The notes: generated from the letters alone by a model not told the origin. A stretch of 64,000 bases of DNA from Anabaena catenula FACHB-362 (GCF_014698735.1 NZ_JACJTQ010000002.1:186001-250000); one strand, 5' to 3'; positions 1 to 10,076 are shown, counted from the first letter of the stretch. Program-made: numbers and translations.

Positions 1-95
1 CGTCCCGCTTGTCGCATCATCCAGACAGGGGGACGATCTACTTGTTCACCACGAGCAGCCTGAAGGAGGAGAGGAGCCTTTAAGGAAACACCCAT
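1..95 (-). CDS. hemE: Uroporphyrinogen decarboxylase, N-terminal part (cut by window edge)
   Basis: Only the first 31 codons are present. They read [16 protein letters not shown], then a [10 protein letters not shown] block, which is the highly conserved HemE N-terminus; its arginine-bearing RQAG(R) segment belongs to the substrate pocket. HemE decarboxylates uroporphyrinogen III to coproporphyrinogen III in haem and chlorophyll synthesis in the cytoplasm. The start is the ATG whose complement is at 93-95. The rest of the gene lies upstream of base 1, so completeness cannot be judged. Confidence 0.88.
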   Translation of the reverse strand, partial: MGVSLKAPLLLQAARGEQVDRPPVWMMRQAG

Positions 96-283
96 TTAAC
101 ACTTCATCCTAAGTCACTTTTATATTTCACTGTTTAGCTTATCATTCCCAGATTACCCTTTATCAACACACATCAAAAGCTCTTAGAGTTGCTTTACTTA
201 ACTTCATAAAACGTCATAAATTGCGCTTTCGACAACTCAAGTAGAGTGGGTTAGAAATTGAAACTTTGTCAAGAATTGCTAAT

Positions 284-1606
284 TTATTTTTCACTCCAAA
301 TCACTTCTAACCGTTCTTGAGCCTCTTTTAAAGCAGTTTTAGCAGAAGATTTACTTAGTAAGGTTGCCTCAATTGCTCTACCTAAACTTTCCGCTATACG
401 ACTATATCCAGCTATGGAGGGTAAAGAATGTGCTAAAGGTAATTGATCAACAAATACTTTTAGTAATGGTTTGCTATCGATGAACTGTTGATAAGTTTGA
501 CTGTGAGTAGAAGAAAATGTCACTGGGAAAAATCCCGTTTTTGTACTCCATTCGGTTTGAAATTCCTCACTTAAGACATACTCTAGAAATTGAAATGCAG
601 CTTTTTTTCTGGCTGGTGATGTCTTCATGACAAAAAAGCTGCTAGTGCCTGTGACTGTAGCAGGTATCACTCCTCTGGGTATAGGAAATACTTGGTGATC
701 AACTTCAGATTTCATAATCAATGTCCAAGGTCCAGTAATCTGCATTGCCACACGACCATTAAGAAAAGCATCTTCTTCATAACCTCGTTCGGGAGCAGAA
801 AGCAGAACTGAGCCATCTTTTATCAGGTCTTGCCAAAATTGTAAAGCAGCGATCGCACCTGCATTTGTTAAATTTGGGTAATTATTAGTGACAACCTCTC
901 CCCCAGCACTAAATAAAAAGGGGAACCAGCTAAATACAGTCCATCCTCCTTTCCCTAAAGGCAGCAATATTCCATACTGTTCAGGTCTATGATCTCCATT
1001 TTTGTCTATAGTCAATTTTTTAGCAACTTCTCTCAATTCTTCCCAAGTCTTAGGTATTTCTGTGATTCCCGCAGCTTGAAAAAGTTTAGGTCGGTAAAAA
1101 ATACCAATATTACTAGTGTGCATTGGCACTGACCAAATGTGACCATCTAACTGCATTGCTGTTAATAAATTAGGTCTAATATCTGACTTTAGTGGCAATT
1201 TTTCCAACCAATCTTCTAATGGTTGAATAGCTCCTAATTCTGCAAATTGCCCAGTATATTCTGGATAGAATGACAGAATATCTGGCAGTGCTTTACCAAC
1301 AAATGCTGTTAATATTTTTGGTAATTGAGGTTCAGGTTCAAAGATAGCTTCAACTTGAATATTCTGATGAGTTTGATTAAATTTGTTCACCAGGGTTTGA
1401 AAAAAGTATCTATTTGCAGGTGGATTGATTGAATGCCAGAGTTCTAGGTGAATTATACCTTTGTCTTTTGGTGTTATTGGTTGACAACTGAATAAAAATA
1501 TCAGACAAAAAGCAAAAATCATTACTAAGCTAAAAAATCGACTTATCCATTGTAAAAATTGATTGTCAAAATTAATTATTTTCATTAATAAAAAATGAAT
1601 ATTCAT
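284..1606 (-). CDS. ABC transporter sugar-binding lipoprotein (family 1 extracellular solute-binding)
   Basis: A 440-residue protein of the family 1 (UgpB/MalE-like) periplasmic solute-binding proteins that deliver sugars or glycerol phosphodiesters to an ABC importer. The N-terminus has a hydrophobic stretch ending in a lipobox-like LFSC around residues 37-41, so it should be a lipid-anchored periplasmic protein. The body contains typical family elements: the LWHSINPPA opening strand, PDILSFYPEY, and the GKGGWTVFSWFPFLFSAGG region. Length is normal. No permease or ATPase genes are adjacent, so its transporter is encoded elsewhere. A second ATG at codon 8 is an alternative start. The substrate cannot be deduced from the sequence. 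Confidence 0.85.
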   Translation of the reverse strand: MNIHFLLMKIINFDNQFLQWISRFFSLVMIFAFCLIFLFSCQPITPKDKGIIHLELWHSINPPANRYFFQTLVNKFNQTHQNIQVEAIFEPEPQLPKILTAFVGKALPDILSFYPEYTGQFAELGAIQPLEDWLEKLPLKSDIRPNLLTAMQLDGHIWSVPMHTSNIGIFYRPKLFQAAGITEIPKTWEELREVAKKLTIDKNGDHRPEQYGILLPLGKGGWTVFSWFPFLFSAGGEVVTNNYPNLTNAGAIAALQFWQDLIKDGSVLLSAPERGYEEDAFLNGRVAMQITGPWTLIMKSEVDHQVFPIPRGVIPATVTGTSSFFVMKTSPARKKAAFQFLEYVLSEEFQTEWSTKTGFFPVTFSSTHSQTYQQFIDSKPLLKVFVDQLPLAHSLPSIAGYSRIAESLGRAIEATLLSKSSAKTALKEAQERLEVIWSEK

Positions 1607-1657
1607 ACCTAAGATTCATCTAAACAATAGGTTGTTTTGGACATTATTACTAACTAA

Positions 1658-2842
1658 TTAGATTTGTTGAGCAATAATTTGATGAAGCAGCATTTCTAAG
1701 CTATTAGCACAACTAGACTCACTAAATAATCGTTCTATTTGCTCAGAACGGTCTATTATCTCCTTTGGAGTTTCCACTTGATTAATAATTGCTTTTGCCA
1801 AAGCATCCACATCATTTGGTGGTACTAAAGTTCCCGATGCTAATACTTCAGAAATTTCACGTGGTCCAACTGGACAATCACTGGCAATAAAGGTGACTCC
1901 ACTAGCTACAGCTTCTACCAGCACCATACCAAATCCTTCATAATGAGAAGCAAGTATTACTGCCCTAGATAATGAAAAATAAGCTCTAGGATTAGTAACA
2001 GTTCCTGTAAAAAGAGCAATATCACTAATTTTTAAAGAATTTGCCAATTCTTGCATTTCTGTTTCTAAATTACCATCTCCTAGTAAAATTAACCGGATAT
2101 TAGAATGATGCTGACTAGCTAGAGCAAATGCTTTCAGTAAAGTTGGATGATCTTTTTGATGATGAAATCTAGCAGCAGATACAAAAGTAATTAACTCATG
2201 ATTTTTTAACCATGACTCAGCCGTAGAATTTAACGGCTGATTATTTGTATCAGGTATAGCGGGATTATAGCATATTGCTATGTGACGAGGATTTAAACCC
2301 AGATTTAAGAATCTTTCATATAGACTTTTACAAACAAATACTAATCCACTAGCTTGCTGAAGACTACGCAAACTCATCCAATTATCAATACTTATAGATA
2401 AGTTTTGAAATATTCCTATCAGTGAGTTGGTTTTGCTTTCAGCCTGTAATTCAGAAATAAAATCAGTATGAATATAACTAATATAGGGAGTTTTTAGACT
2501 TCCTGGAATCAGTTGAGAAAGATAAAAAAGTTTGGTTATAAATGCAGTATGAGCAATAACAATATCTGGTTTTAATTCAGCAATTAATTTACTTAACTGT
2601 ATAGCTATCCATATTTGATGTATCGCTCCCCCGATATAAAATAAACCGCCAGCAACTTTCATAATTATGAGTTTTTCAGCAGCTTGAAAATCAACTATCC
2701 ATCGTGAATCTAAATCAGTCAATACTATTGTTGAGACTTTGTAACCAGCTTGAGATTGGGAAGCAATTAGGGAATTTGCAGTTCTAGGCGCTCCACCAAT
2801 ATTACTTAAAACTAAATGACAAATATGCTGATTAGATTTCAC
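1658..2842 (-). CDS. Glycosyltransferase family 4 (GT-B fold)
   Basis: A 394-residue retaining-type glycosyltransferase starting at a GTG codon. The C-terminal half is a clear GT4 Glycos_transf_1 domain: FVSAARFHHQKDHPTLLKAF, then LILLGDGNLE, then the nucleotide-sugar signature SHYEGFGMVLVEAVASG with the E-x7-E arrangement. The N-terminal half (ICHLVLSNIGGAPR) is the acceptor-binding domain. It would transfer a sugar from a nucleotide donor onto a polysaccharide or lipid at the inner face of the membrane. It lies between a sugar-binding lipoprotein and a GT2, which together suggest a small envelope-polysaccharide locus. Acceptor and donor are unknown. Confidence 0.88.
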   Translation of the reverse strand: MKSNQHICHLVLSNIGGAPRTANSLIASQSQAGYKVSTIVLTDLDSRWIVDFQAAEKLIIMKVAGGLFYIGGAIHQIWIAIQLSKLIAELKPDIVIAHTAFITKLFYLSQLIPGSLKTPYISYIHTDFISELQAESKTNSLIGIFQNLSISIDNWMSLRSLQQASGLVFVCKSLYERFLNLGLNPRHIAICYNPAIPDTNNQPLNSTAESWLKNHELITFVSAARFHHQKDHPTLLKAFALASQHHSNIRLILLGDGNLETEMQELANSLKISDIALFTGTVTNPRAYFSLSRAVILASHYEGFGMVLVEAVASGVTFIASDCPVGPREISEVLASGTLVPPNDVDALAKAIINQVETPKEIIDRSEQIERLFSESSCANSLEMLLHQIIAQQI

Positions 2843-2925
2843 TATTTTATTGGTTTATTCAAGGTAAACACAGGAATGTTTTAGAGTGGAAACAACGATT
2901 GATTGAAATAAAATAAACTAGAAAA

Positions 2926-3576
2926 TTATTGCGTGGCTAAAAAGCTTTTGGTCACACTTGTTTCTGCTCTTGTATAAACATAAGTTTCTGGTGCAGTGAT
3001 TTTTTGAGTTTTAAATATTTTTTCTGCTCTTTCCCAAAAATCTGTATCTTCCCCATAGGTAATATGTTTAAATCCACCTAGTTCAAAAAAGACTTTTCTT
3101 TTGCCAAAAAATGTCGGACCCAAAACACATTCTCTTAGATTAATTAATTTACCTGGTTGATAATAATCAGCAACAATAATTTCTTCTTTACTAAAAAAAC
3201 CGCCTTCAATCAAATCAATGTCTGGATTACCTTTCATGTATTCAATGCGCGATTCTAAATGGTTGGGTTTATATGAATCGTCACTGTCGAGTAATGTGAT
3301 GTATTTGCCAAATGATGCTTGAATTCCCGCATTTTTAGCATAACATTGTTTTTTGTTTTGCTGTTTTAAATAACGAATATTGTTGAATTTTTCTAGATAA
3401 GGATTCACTACTTCAAATGTATGATCCAGACTACCATCATCTACTATAATTAGTTCCCATTCTGTAAAAGTTTGATTGATAACGCTATTAATAGTATTAT
3501 CCAAATATGTTGCTCTATTGTAGGTACAGATGACTACAGATATTTCAGGAATTGGATCAAAGTTGATAGGAGTCAT
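2926..3576 (-). CDS. Glycosyltransferase family 2 (GT-A fold)
   Basis: A 216-residue GT2 enzyme. It opens with ISVVICTYNRATYLDNTI, followed by the LIIVDDGS motif, the metal-binding DSDDS (DxD) motif, and YGEDTDFWERA supplying the ED catalytic-base region. It is shorter than many GT2 proteins (often 250-330 residues) but all core motifs are present, so I regard it as intact. It is co-oriented with the GT4 gene downstream (83-bp gap), so the pair may be co-transcribed. Its product is probably an exopolysaccharide or glycolipid sugar linkage; specificity is not visible. Confidence 0.87.
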   Translation of the reverse strand: MTPINFDPIPEISVVICTYNRATYLDNTINSVINQTFTEWELIIVDDGSLDHTFEVVNPYLEKFNNIRYLKQQNKKQCYAKNAGIQASFGKYITLLDSDDSYKPNHLESRIEYMKGNPDIDLIEGGFFSKEEIIVADYYQPGKLINLRECVLGPTFFGKRKVFFELGGFKHITYGEDTDFWERAEKIFKTQKITAPETYVYTRAETSVTKSFLATQ

Positions 3577-3947
3577 AGAAGATTAATTTGGGCTGATTAA
3601 TTGAATTAAAGTAAGTTTATGTCAGTAATAAAATCATGAACATATAATATATATCATGATTCTATTTAACAATTTATCTGGAAAAGATTTTGGAAATTTA
3701 TCCAAATTTATTTTAGAAAAAACTCAGTACACATATTTGTGCCTTGTTTCCCTTCTTTCCTGTCCTGTACCCTGTTCCCTCTCTACGCAAATCAATTCAT
3801 AAATCAAATCAGATTGCTGTAGCTATTTCCATTTAAGTGAGGTACAGGAAGAAAGAATTAACCGCAGATAGAAGAAGATGGTCGCAGATAAACACAGATA
3901 AATTTGTACTTCAGTAGGCTAGGATATGCTATATCTAGTTGCTGATT
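3577..3947. other. Intergenic region, no gene seen
   Basis: About 370 bp between the GT2 and FkbM genes. It is AT-rich, with a C-rich low-complexity patch (about 3740-3785, CCCTGTTCCCT-like units) and a CGCAGATA-type dispersed repeat near 3858-3902. No open frame with coding character is visible on either strand. It contains the upstream region of the GT2/GT4 pair (leftward). Confidence 0.5.
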
Positions 3948-4751
3948 TTATAAACTAGCATGAGTATCATACCAAGGTTCTTTGATTTTCAGACTTTCTA
4001 ATATAATTTTACCGATAGAAAAACGATAAATAATACCCTTAACTCCAAATATTTTATAGTTTGTAAAAATGCCTTTATATGCTTTGATTAATTCACTTTG
4101 TGATAGCCAAGTACCTGGTGTCTCTTCTCCAAAAAGTCCACTAGCACCATATTCAAATTGATAGGGAATATATTTACCTTCTCGTGGTGGTGATGGAGAA
4201 ACTTGTTGAGTTACTTTTGCTTGGTTGACTGCTTTAAATTTCTGATAACCAAGTTCTTTCAATAACTGAAGTTCTGCTAATAATGCATCCCAAGAAGCCT
4301 TGGTTGATTCTATGGATATAAACTGTGGTTTAGTGTCAAATTGCTGTAATGCTTTGACGCATAATAAATCAGCACCTTCAATGTCTACTTTCAGATAGTA
4401 GGGAATGCCAAACTCCTCCAAAATGCTTTCAAATCTGCGTCCTTGTACAGTCATCTCCACCGAACGAGTCCCAAAAGAGCGATCGCTTTCCTTTACTCTC
4501 TCTGGTGAAATAGTACCCCAAAAACTTCTGTCTAAGTTGGCATAAAAAGTGATAGGTTCGTCCTTGGGTGAAACAGCAACATTTAAAAGGGTAAGTTGAC
4601 CACTTTCTACATAAGACTTGAGGCGATTTTTTGCAGATTCATAAATGTCAGGATGAGCCTCAATACCAATAACTCGAAAGCCTTTTTTTAAGTAAAATTC
4701 TGTATCTTGACCTGTGTGAACACCAACATCAATGATTAAGTTTCTATCCAT
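3948..4751 (-). CDS. FkbM-family SAM-dependent methyltransferase
   Basis: A 267-residue methyltransferase. The glycine-rich SAM motif is near the N-terminus (LIIDVGVHTGQDTEFYLKKG), followed by the acidic residue ending the second strand (VIGIEAHPD) and the FkbM-typical PYYLKVDIEGADLLCV segment. FkbM enzymes mostly O-methylate sugars or secondary metabolites. Next to two glycosyltransferases, methylation of a sugar in a surface polysaccharide is the most economical inference. The ATG at 4751 puts the SAM motif at the usual distance from the N-terminus. Confidence 0.85.
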   Translation of the reverse strand: MDRNLIIDVGVHTGQDTEFYLKKGFRVIGIEAHPDIYESAKNRLKSYVESGQLTLLNVAVSPKDEPITFYANLDRSFWGTISPERVKESDRSFGTRSVEMTVQGRRFESILEEFGIPYYLKVDIEGADLLCVKALQQFDTKPQFISIESTKASWDALLAELQLLKELGYQKFKAVNQAKVTQQVSPSPPREGKYIPYQFEYGASGLFGEETPGTWLSQSELIKAYKGIFTNYKIFGVKGIIYRFSIGKIILESLKIKEPWYDTHASL

Positions 4752-4924
4752 AAATTATTTACTCCTCGAATAAATACGATGATTAATTTATCTCGATTTA
4801 CAGTAATTTTACACTATTGATGATATCAGCATACAGGTTGATATGATTAAAAATTATAATTAAATTTCAATGAAAAAAATGATACAATTTCTGCTACAAT
4901 AGAAAAACAAAATTTACTTCATAG

Positions 4925-5686
4925 TCAAATCTCAATTTATTGCTCAGGTTGCACTCCCAGCTTTTTTAAGTGATTCTTACCAAGATTCATTTAACTTAAA
5001 ACAGCATTTACAAGAATTTTTGCATTTGGATTCAGAAACACTAGAGCAAAAATTAGCCGCAGGTACACAACAGTTAGCCGAGTTAGGACATAGAGATTTT
5101 GATTGGGAAACTGCAACTACTTTTTATAGTGACAAAGTATGAGAAATGTATTTATTTGAGTTGGGAGCATGTCATTTAGAATGCCCTGAAAATATTGAAA
5201 ATACGTTATTTTTGATTGTAGATCATGCCCAAAATCGGGTGTTAGATTTTGGTGGTGGGATTGATTGGCACTCATACTATTTGTGCTGCCCTTTGTCCTC
5301 AAGTTGAACAAGTAATTTATTGTGATATTAATCCTCTGAATCGTGATTTTGTTCGTCATCGAGCCGAACAGTTAGGGCTAAGTCAAAAAATAGTTTTTTG
5401 TTCAGAAATGCCTCCAGAAAATACTTTTGATACAATCATTTCTTTTGATGTTTTAGAACATTTACCAGATCCCTGTGAACAGTTGCTTTCGTTCCATCAA
5501 GCCTTAACACCAGAAGGTAAAGCTATTCTGAATTGGCATTTTTTCAAAGGCTTTAATCAAGATTATCTTTTTCATTTGGATGATCCGCAAATAATAGAAG
5601 CTTTTTTCAAAACTATTCAGAGTAAGTTTTTGGAAATTTTTCACCCTTACTATACCACGGCTCGTTGCTACCGTAGGTGGGTTTGA
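4925..5686 (+). pseudogene. Decayed class I SAM-dependent methyltransferase
   Basis: Two adjoining frames together give one methyltransferase. The first frame runs from about 4925 and contains an in-frame TGA at 5140-5142, reading on to VLDFGGGI. The tandem ATTGATTG at 5260-5267 looks like a 4-bp duplication; removing one ATTG restores VLDFGGGIGTHT, the SAM-binding motif I. The second frame continues with FDTIISFDVLEHLPD, the usual post-motif region, to the TAA-equivalent stop at 5686. No plausible ATG was found at the 5' end. One nonsense mutation plus one frameshift means it is not functional. It may be an old partner of the neighbouring glycan-modification genes. Confidence 0.82.
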
Positions 5687-5695
5687 AGAAAATTC

Positions 5696-6589
5696 CTAGT
5701 ATGCTGGAATTTCCAATATTCCCTGATTCGCATCTAATGTTACTGGTACACCCACAGGCAAAGCTGCATTAGGGCTATCATGACCAAAGGGTAAATCTGA
5801 AACGATGGGAATTCCTAAATCACCCAACCGTTCCCTCAAAACTTCCTCTATACTCAAACTCGGTATATGAGGTGGTGCTTCACACTTGGTAAACCCTCCC
5901 AAAGCAATACCACGAACTTTAGATAAAACTCCACTTAATCGCCACTGAGTTAACATTCTATCAATTCGATAAGGTGCTTCTGTGACATCTTCCAACGCCA
6001 AAATTACACCATCAAGGTTAGGTAAAATCGGTGTTCCTAAAAGATGCGTTGCTACTGTCAGATTACCAGGAAGTAGCACACCTGTTACTGTACCACCACC
6101 CCAACCTTTGCCTTTTAAAGGTGCGAGGGGACGACCTTCTAAAATGTCAAATAACCGCTGTATTGACCATTCTGGCTCATCTAACAGGGTAGTGAGTACG
6201 GGTCCATGTACACTGCAAATCCCGGCGTTATAGAGACTCCAGAGTAGGGCTGTGATATCAGAAAAGCCTATCAACCATTTAGGATCTGCTGTATTTTGTT
6301 GCCAAGTCCAATCTTCTAAAATGCGGGTACTACCAAAACCACCTCTAGCGCAGATAATACCACGACATTCTGGGTCTTGCCATGCTGCTGCTAGTTGGTG
6401 ACGACGGTGGGCATCTGTACCGGCAAGATAACCATGTCTATCATCTATGCGATCGCTGATTTTAACTCGGTAGCCGTGGGATTTGCAAATTTCTACACTT
6501 TTATTAAAAGCCTCAAATTCTCGCAATGCACCGCTTGGGGCAATGACGCGCAATAAATCACCAGGTTGAAGGGGTGGGGGAATGAACAT
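5696..6589 (-). CDS. ldcA: LD-carboxypeptidase, peptidase family S66
   Basis: A 297-residue S66 serine peptidase that removes the terminal D-alanine from murein tetrapeptides (L,D-carboxypeptidase) during peptidoglycan recycling; the MccF immunity peptidases are a sister group. The nucleophile is S110 in IGFSDITAL, in the usual place. ILALEDVTEAPYRIDRML supplies the catalytic Glu, and LPFGHDSPN the His. No signal peptide, so cytoplasmic. Length is normal. It ends 10 bp from the end of the convergent methyltransferase pseudogene. Confidence 0.88.
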   Translation of the reverse strand: MFIPPPLQPGDLLRVIAPSGALREFEAFNKSVEICKSHGYRVKISDRIDDRHGYLAGTDAHRRHQLAAAWQDPECRGIICARGGFGSTRILEDWTWQQNTADPKWLIGFSDITALLWSLYNAGICSVHGPVLTTLLDEPEWSIQRLFDILEGRPLAPLKGKGWGGGTVTGVLLPGNLTVATHLLGTPILPNLDGVILALEDVTEAPYRIDRMLTQWRLSGVLSKVRGIALGGFTKCEAPPHIPSLSIEEVLRERLGDLGIPIVSDLPFGHDSPNAALPVGVPVTLDANQGILEIPAY

Positions 6590-6888
<299 letters not shown>

Positions 6889-8013
6889 TTAAGGTTGCGG
6901 TTCTGGGTGTGAATCTTCCAGATGTTCATCTAGATTCGGTAAAACACGCACTCGATTCATATGATTTAACGCATATTGTGCTGTAGCTTGTACTTCTGGA
7001 TCTTCGTCTTCCATCGCATGGCGCAACATCTGACTCATTTGACTCATCATGTCATAAATGCGAGATAAATCACGAATAGCATTTTGTCGGACTTGAGGAT
7101 TTTCATCTTGGATAGAAATAGCTAAAGCTCGGTTCATCGGTTTGAGTGTGCGAATGCCGATTTCTGCTAACGCTGACAAAATTAAACTATGTTGTCGAGA
7201 ATCAGCACTAAGCATCAAGTCTACTAATGGTTTAATGGCACGGGAGTCTCCTTGCTGCCCTAAATGCCAAATAGCCTTGCGTCGTTTTGTAGCATCATTG
7301 CTGTGTAAGTCTTTCATCAATTCATCGGCAATACTCAATGCGGAAATTACAGTAGTTTGTTGAGATGTTAATAATTCTGTTGATCTTGGTGAGGGAACGG
7401 TGGGTGCAGGGTTTAAAAAAAATTGTGGACTTTTTTGAGAGGATGGATTTAAAAGTAGTTGTTCTGAGTCTGTCCCTTCTATAAGTAGTTTACTTTCAGA
7501 TAACTTTTGTGCTAGGTAAAACAATACACCCAGAGTTCCTAAAACTCCAAAACTTATTAATCTCCACCAAATGGAATTTTCTTGTTGGGATTGTATGTTA
7601 GGATTTTTTTCTTCAGTGATAGGAGCAGAAGTATTACATTGAATTTTCCCTGATAAAACTGATTTAAGATGCTGTCTGGTAGTCCAATCGGCAACACCAT
7701 CTGCTCTTTTCAAACCTTGTGCTTGCTGAAATTGAGCTAAAGCATTTTGGGTGCTGGGACTGTAATCTCCATCTATGGAGCCGCTATAGTAACCTAAGGC
7801 TTTGAGTTGGACTTGGATGACTTGTACTTCTGCACCTTTAACCCCTGGACTGAGAACTGTTGTTGGATTAGGTGTTGATTCCACTGTAGCCGTGATAGCG
7901 CGGCTGGGGTACAAACCCAGTCCAATACAAGAAGTTAATATGAAAATGGAATAGGGAATTACTGATTGGTAATTGGTAATTGATCTTTGCGGTTTAACCC
8001 TCATTTTCCTCAT
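6889..8013 (-). CDS. Peptidoglycan-binding domain / membrane / HEAT-repeat protein
   Basis: A 374-residue multi-domain protein. The N-terminus has a signal-like hydrophobic segment (VIPYSIFILTSCIGLGLYPS). It is followed by a PG_binding_1 domain at about residues 50-110 (LSPGVKGAEVQVIQVQLKALG, then YSPSTQNALAQFQ). A transmembrane helix follows near 150-167 (WWRLISFGVLGTLGVLFYLA). The C-terminal third is HEAT-like: LHSNDATKRRKAIWHLGQQG, then AIKPLVDLML and DENPQVRQNAIRDL. The likely arrangement is a murein-binding module outside and HEAT repeats inside, a scaffold rather than an enzyme. Function is not known. An alternative start lies at codon 4. Confidence 0.75.
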   Translation of the reverse strand: MRKMRVKPQRSITNYQSVIPYSIFILTSCIGLGLYPSRAITATVESTPNPTTVLSPGVKGAEVQVIQVQLKALGYYSGSIDGDYSPSTQNALAQFQQAQGLKRADGVADWTTRQHLKSVLSGKIQCNTSAPITEEKNPNIQSQQENSIWWRLISFGVLGTLGVLFYLAQKLSESKLLIEGTDSEQLLLNPSSQKSPQFFLNPAPTVPSPRSTELLTSQQTTVISALSIADELMKDLHSNDATKRRKAIWHLGQQGDSRAIKPLVDLMLSADSRQHSLILSALAEIGIRTLKPMNRALAISIQDENPQVRQNAIRDLSRIYDMMSQMSQMLRHAMEDEDPEVQATAQYALNHMNRVRVLPNLDEHLEDSHPEPQP

Positions 8014-8079
8014 CTCCCACTGACTTGGTTAGGGTAAAATTTCTAGTTGATATTCTCTTACATCTAAGGTGATTGTATG

Positions 8080-9099
8080 CTACTTTTTAGTGATAGATGC
8101 TTCTAAAATAGGTTGCTGTTGATTAGTGTTTTCATTGATAATAACTTTGTGATTTTGTCCTGCTAGAGTTTCGCGTTGGTTGATTAAATAAATACTAATT
8201 AAAGTTAGGAATACTCCTACCCACTGAATGGGGGTGAGGACTTCTGAGAGAAAAAGATGACCAAATATCAATGCAAAAACGGGTGTGAGAAAGGTAAGAG
8301 AACTCAGGCTAGTCAGATTTCCACTAGAAGCAAAGTAGAAAAATAAGCCGTAAGCGATCGCACTTCCAAATATGGTGGCGTAACTTAAAGCTAACCAATC
8401 AGATATTACTAGATTTTGCCACTGTTGTACTTCCACCACTGAGGAGATGCCCCACAAAGGCAACCCAGCCAAAATCATATGCCATCCTGTAGCCGTTACT
8501 GGGTCAGTATACTTACATACATAGCGGATGAGTACGGTTCCCACAGCCATTGACAAAGCTGCAAGTAACATCAACCATTCACCACTAGCAAATAATTGTT
8601 GCCAATTGTCGGTTGTGATATTTACTCCTGAGTCGAGAAGATGAAAAATCCACTCTTGGGGTAAGCCGATTAAACTAATACCCATAACTCCCAATCCTAA
8701 CCCCAGCCATCCCCACAAACCAATATGTTCTTGAAATAGCCATAAGGACAACAAAGCCACAGCCAAAGGTTGAGAGTCAATCATTACAGAACCTAAGCCT
8801 GCACTGGTTCTTACTAAACCCTCTGCCAAAAAACCTTGAAACAGCGTACCATCCACAAGGGCAAATAGGATAATCCACAGCCATGCTAACCACCCTTGAG
8901 GTTGGGGTTTACCCATGAATGCGGCAGCTATCAAAATTAACACACCCGCAGGTAATAACCGCACCCCTGCCATGAATAGTGGTGTGGTGTGAGGGATTAC
9001 CCCTTTCATTGCTACCATTGCCGTACCCCAAAGGAAAAAGGGGGCAATTAATAGTAGGGAAGCTAGGGTAGATTTAGATCCACTGAGTTGCAATTGCAT
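8080..9099 (-). CDS. DMT superfamily (EamA) transporter
   Basis: A 339-residue membrane protein with about ten hydrophobic helices in two EamA repeats. The first starts LLLIAPFFLWGTAMVAMKGVIP; the second ends in IFGHLFLSEVLTPIQWVGVFLTL, with the characteristic Glu after the F-L-x-E turn in both halves (LFQEHIGLWGW, LFLSEVLTPIQW). EamA proteins export amino acids or metabolites, or import nucleotide sugars; the substrate cannot be read from the sequence. Length is slightly above the family norm because of a polar C-terminal tail. Confidence 0.88.
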   Translation of the reverse strand: MQLQLSGSKSTLASLLLIAPFFLWGTAMVAMKGVIPHTTPLFMAGVRLLPAGVLILIAAAFMGKPQPQGWLAWLWIILFALVDGTLFQGFLAEGLVRTSAGLGSVMIDSQPLAVALLSLWLFQEHIGLWGWLGLGLGVMGISLIGLPQEWIFHLLDSGVNITTDNWQQLFASGEWLMLLAALSMAVGTVLIRYVCKYTDPVTATGWHMILAGLPLWGISSVVEVQQWQNLVISDWLALSYATIFGSAIAYGLFFYFASSGNLTSLSSLTFLTPVFALIFGHLFLSEVLTPIQWVGVFLTLISIYLINQRETLAGQNHKVIINENTNQQQPILEASITKK

Positions 9100-9425
9100 G
9101 AGTTAGCTATGGTCTTTGGTGAATTACGTTAAAAATTTAGTTTACCTAATTTTACAGAATCATGTCTTTTTGCGATACCTTCTCTATGTTTGCGGAGCGT
9201 ATCGTAGACAGAGGCTGAGTTCTACAGACTATCACTGCGATCGCGTAGCATCTTGGAAAGAAGGAATTAATATTTAACAGTAGCTAAATTTTCGCTTCAG
9301 AGAGATTGATCAAATTTCGCTGTTATGGGTATTGATTACGTAATAATACTACTGTTAAACTATGTATTCACAAGTAAAAAATTTATACATTTTACATCTA
9401 GTTTTGTTTAAACAGGAGTATCTAA
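9100..9425. other. Divergent intergenic region upstream of the vWA gene
   Basis: About 325 bp between divergently transcribed genes. It holds a GC-rich repeat fragment (TTGCGGAGCGTATCGTAGAC, 9190-9209), a GCGATCGC HIP1 site near 9237, and a clear AGGAG Shine-Dalgarno at about 9414-9418, seven bases from the ATG at 9426. Promoters for both neighbours must lie here, but no box is distinctive enough to call. Confidence 0.5.
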
Positions 9426-10076
9426 ATGCCAGTTGGTTTGCCTGAATTCGTGGAAAACCCGGAAAATCGTTGTCCGGTAATTCTCTTACTTGATACCTCT
9501 GGCTCAATGTCAGGACAACCCATACAGGAGTTAAATAGAGGTTTAGCGGCTTTTAAAGAAGATGTGATGAAAGATGCTCAAGCTTCTTTAAGTGTAGAAG
9601 TTGCTATTGTCACCTTTGGCCCTGTGCGACTGACGCAAGATTTTGTCACCATTGATAATTTTATAGCGCCCAAGCTAGAAACAGAGGGTGTGACACCAAT
9701 GGGTGAAGCCATAGAATACGCTTTAGATTTATTGGAAACCCGCAAACAGTCTTATAAGGATAACGGTGTTCTCTATTATCGTCCTTGGGTATTTTTAATT
9801 ACCGACGGTGCGCCTACAGATTATTGGGAAGGTGCAGCGCAAAGGGTGAGAGAAGAAGAAGCACAGCGCCGAATGTTGTTTTTTACTGTTGGTGTTCAAG
9901 GTGCAGATATGAACAAACTTAAACAAATTGCACCTCGTCCTCCAGTGATGCTGAATGGCTTAGATTTTCGCTCTTTATTTGTTTGGCTTTCCACTTCTAT
10001 GAAACGGGTTTCTAGTGGCAAAGTAGGGGAAGCTGTAGCATTACCGCCGGTGGGATGGGGTCAAATTACTACTTAG
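9426..10076 (+). CDS. TerY-like von Willebrand factor A domain protein
   Basis: A 216-residue single-domain vWA protein with a complete metal-ion-dependent adhesion site: LLLDTSGSMSG (DxSxS), the Thr in EGVTPMGEA, and the Asp in FLITDGAPTD. No signal peptide, so cytoplasmic. It heads a row followed by a PP2C-type phosphatase and a protein kinase. This order matches the TerY-P triads described from comparative genomics of tellurite-resistance-linked systems, in which a vWA protein, phosphatase and kinase act together in stress signalling. A strong AGGAG ribosome-binding site supports the start. Confidence 0.88.
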   Translation: MPVGLPEFVENPENRCPVILLLDTSGSMSGQPIQELNRGLAAFKEDVMKDAQASLSVEVAIVTFGPVRLTQDFVTIDNFIAPKLETEGVTPMGEAIEYALDLLETRKQSYKDNGVLYYRPWVFLITDGAPTDYWEGAAQRVREEEAQRRMLFFTVGVQGADMNKLKQIAPRPPVMLNGLDFRSLFVWLSTSMKRVSSGKVGEAVALPPVGWGQITT

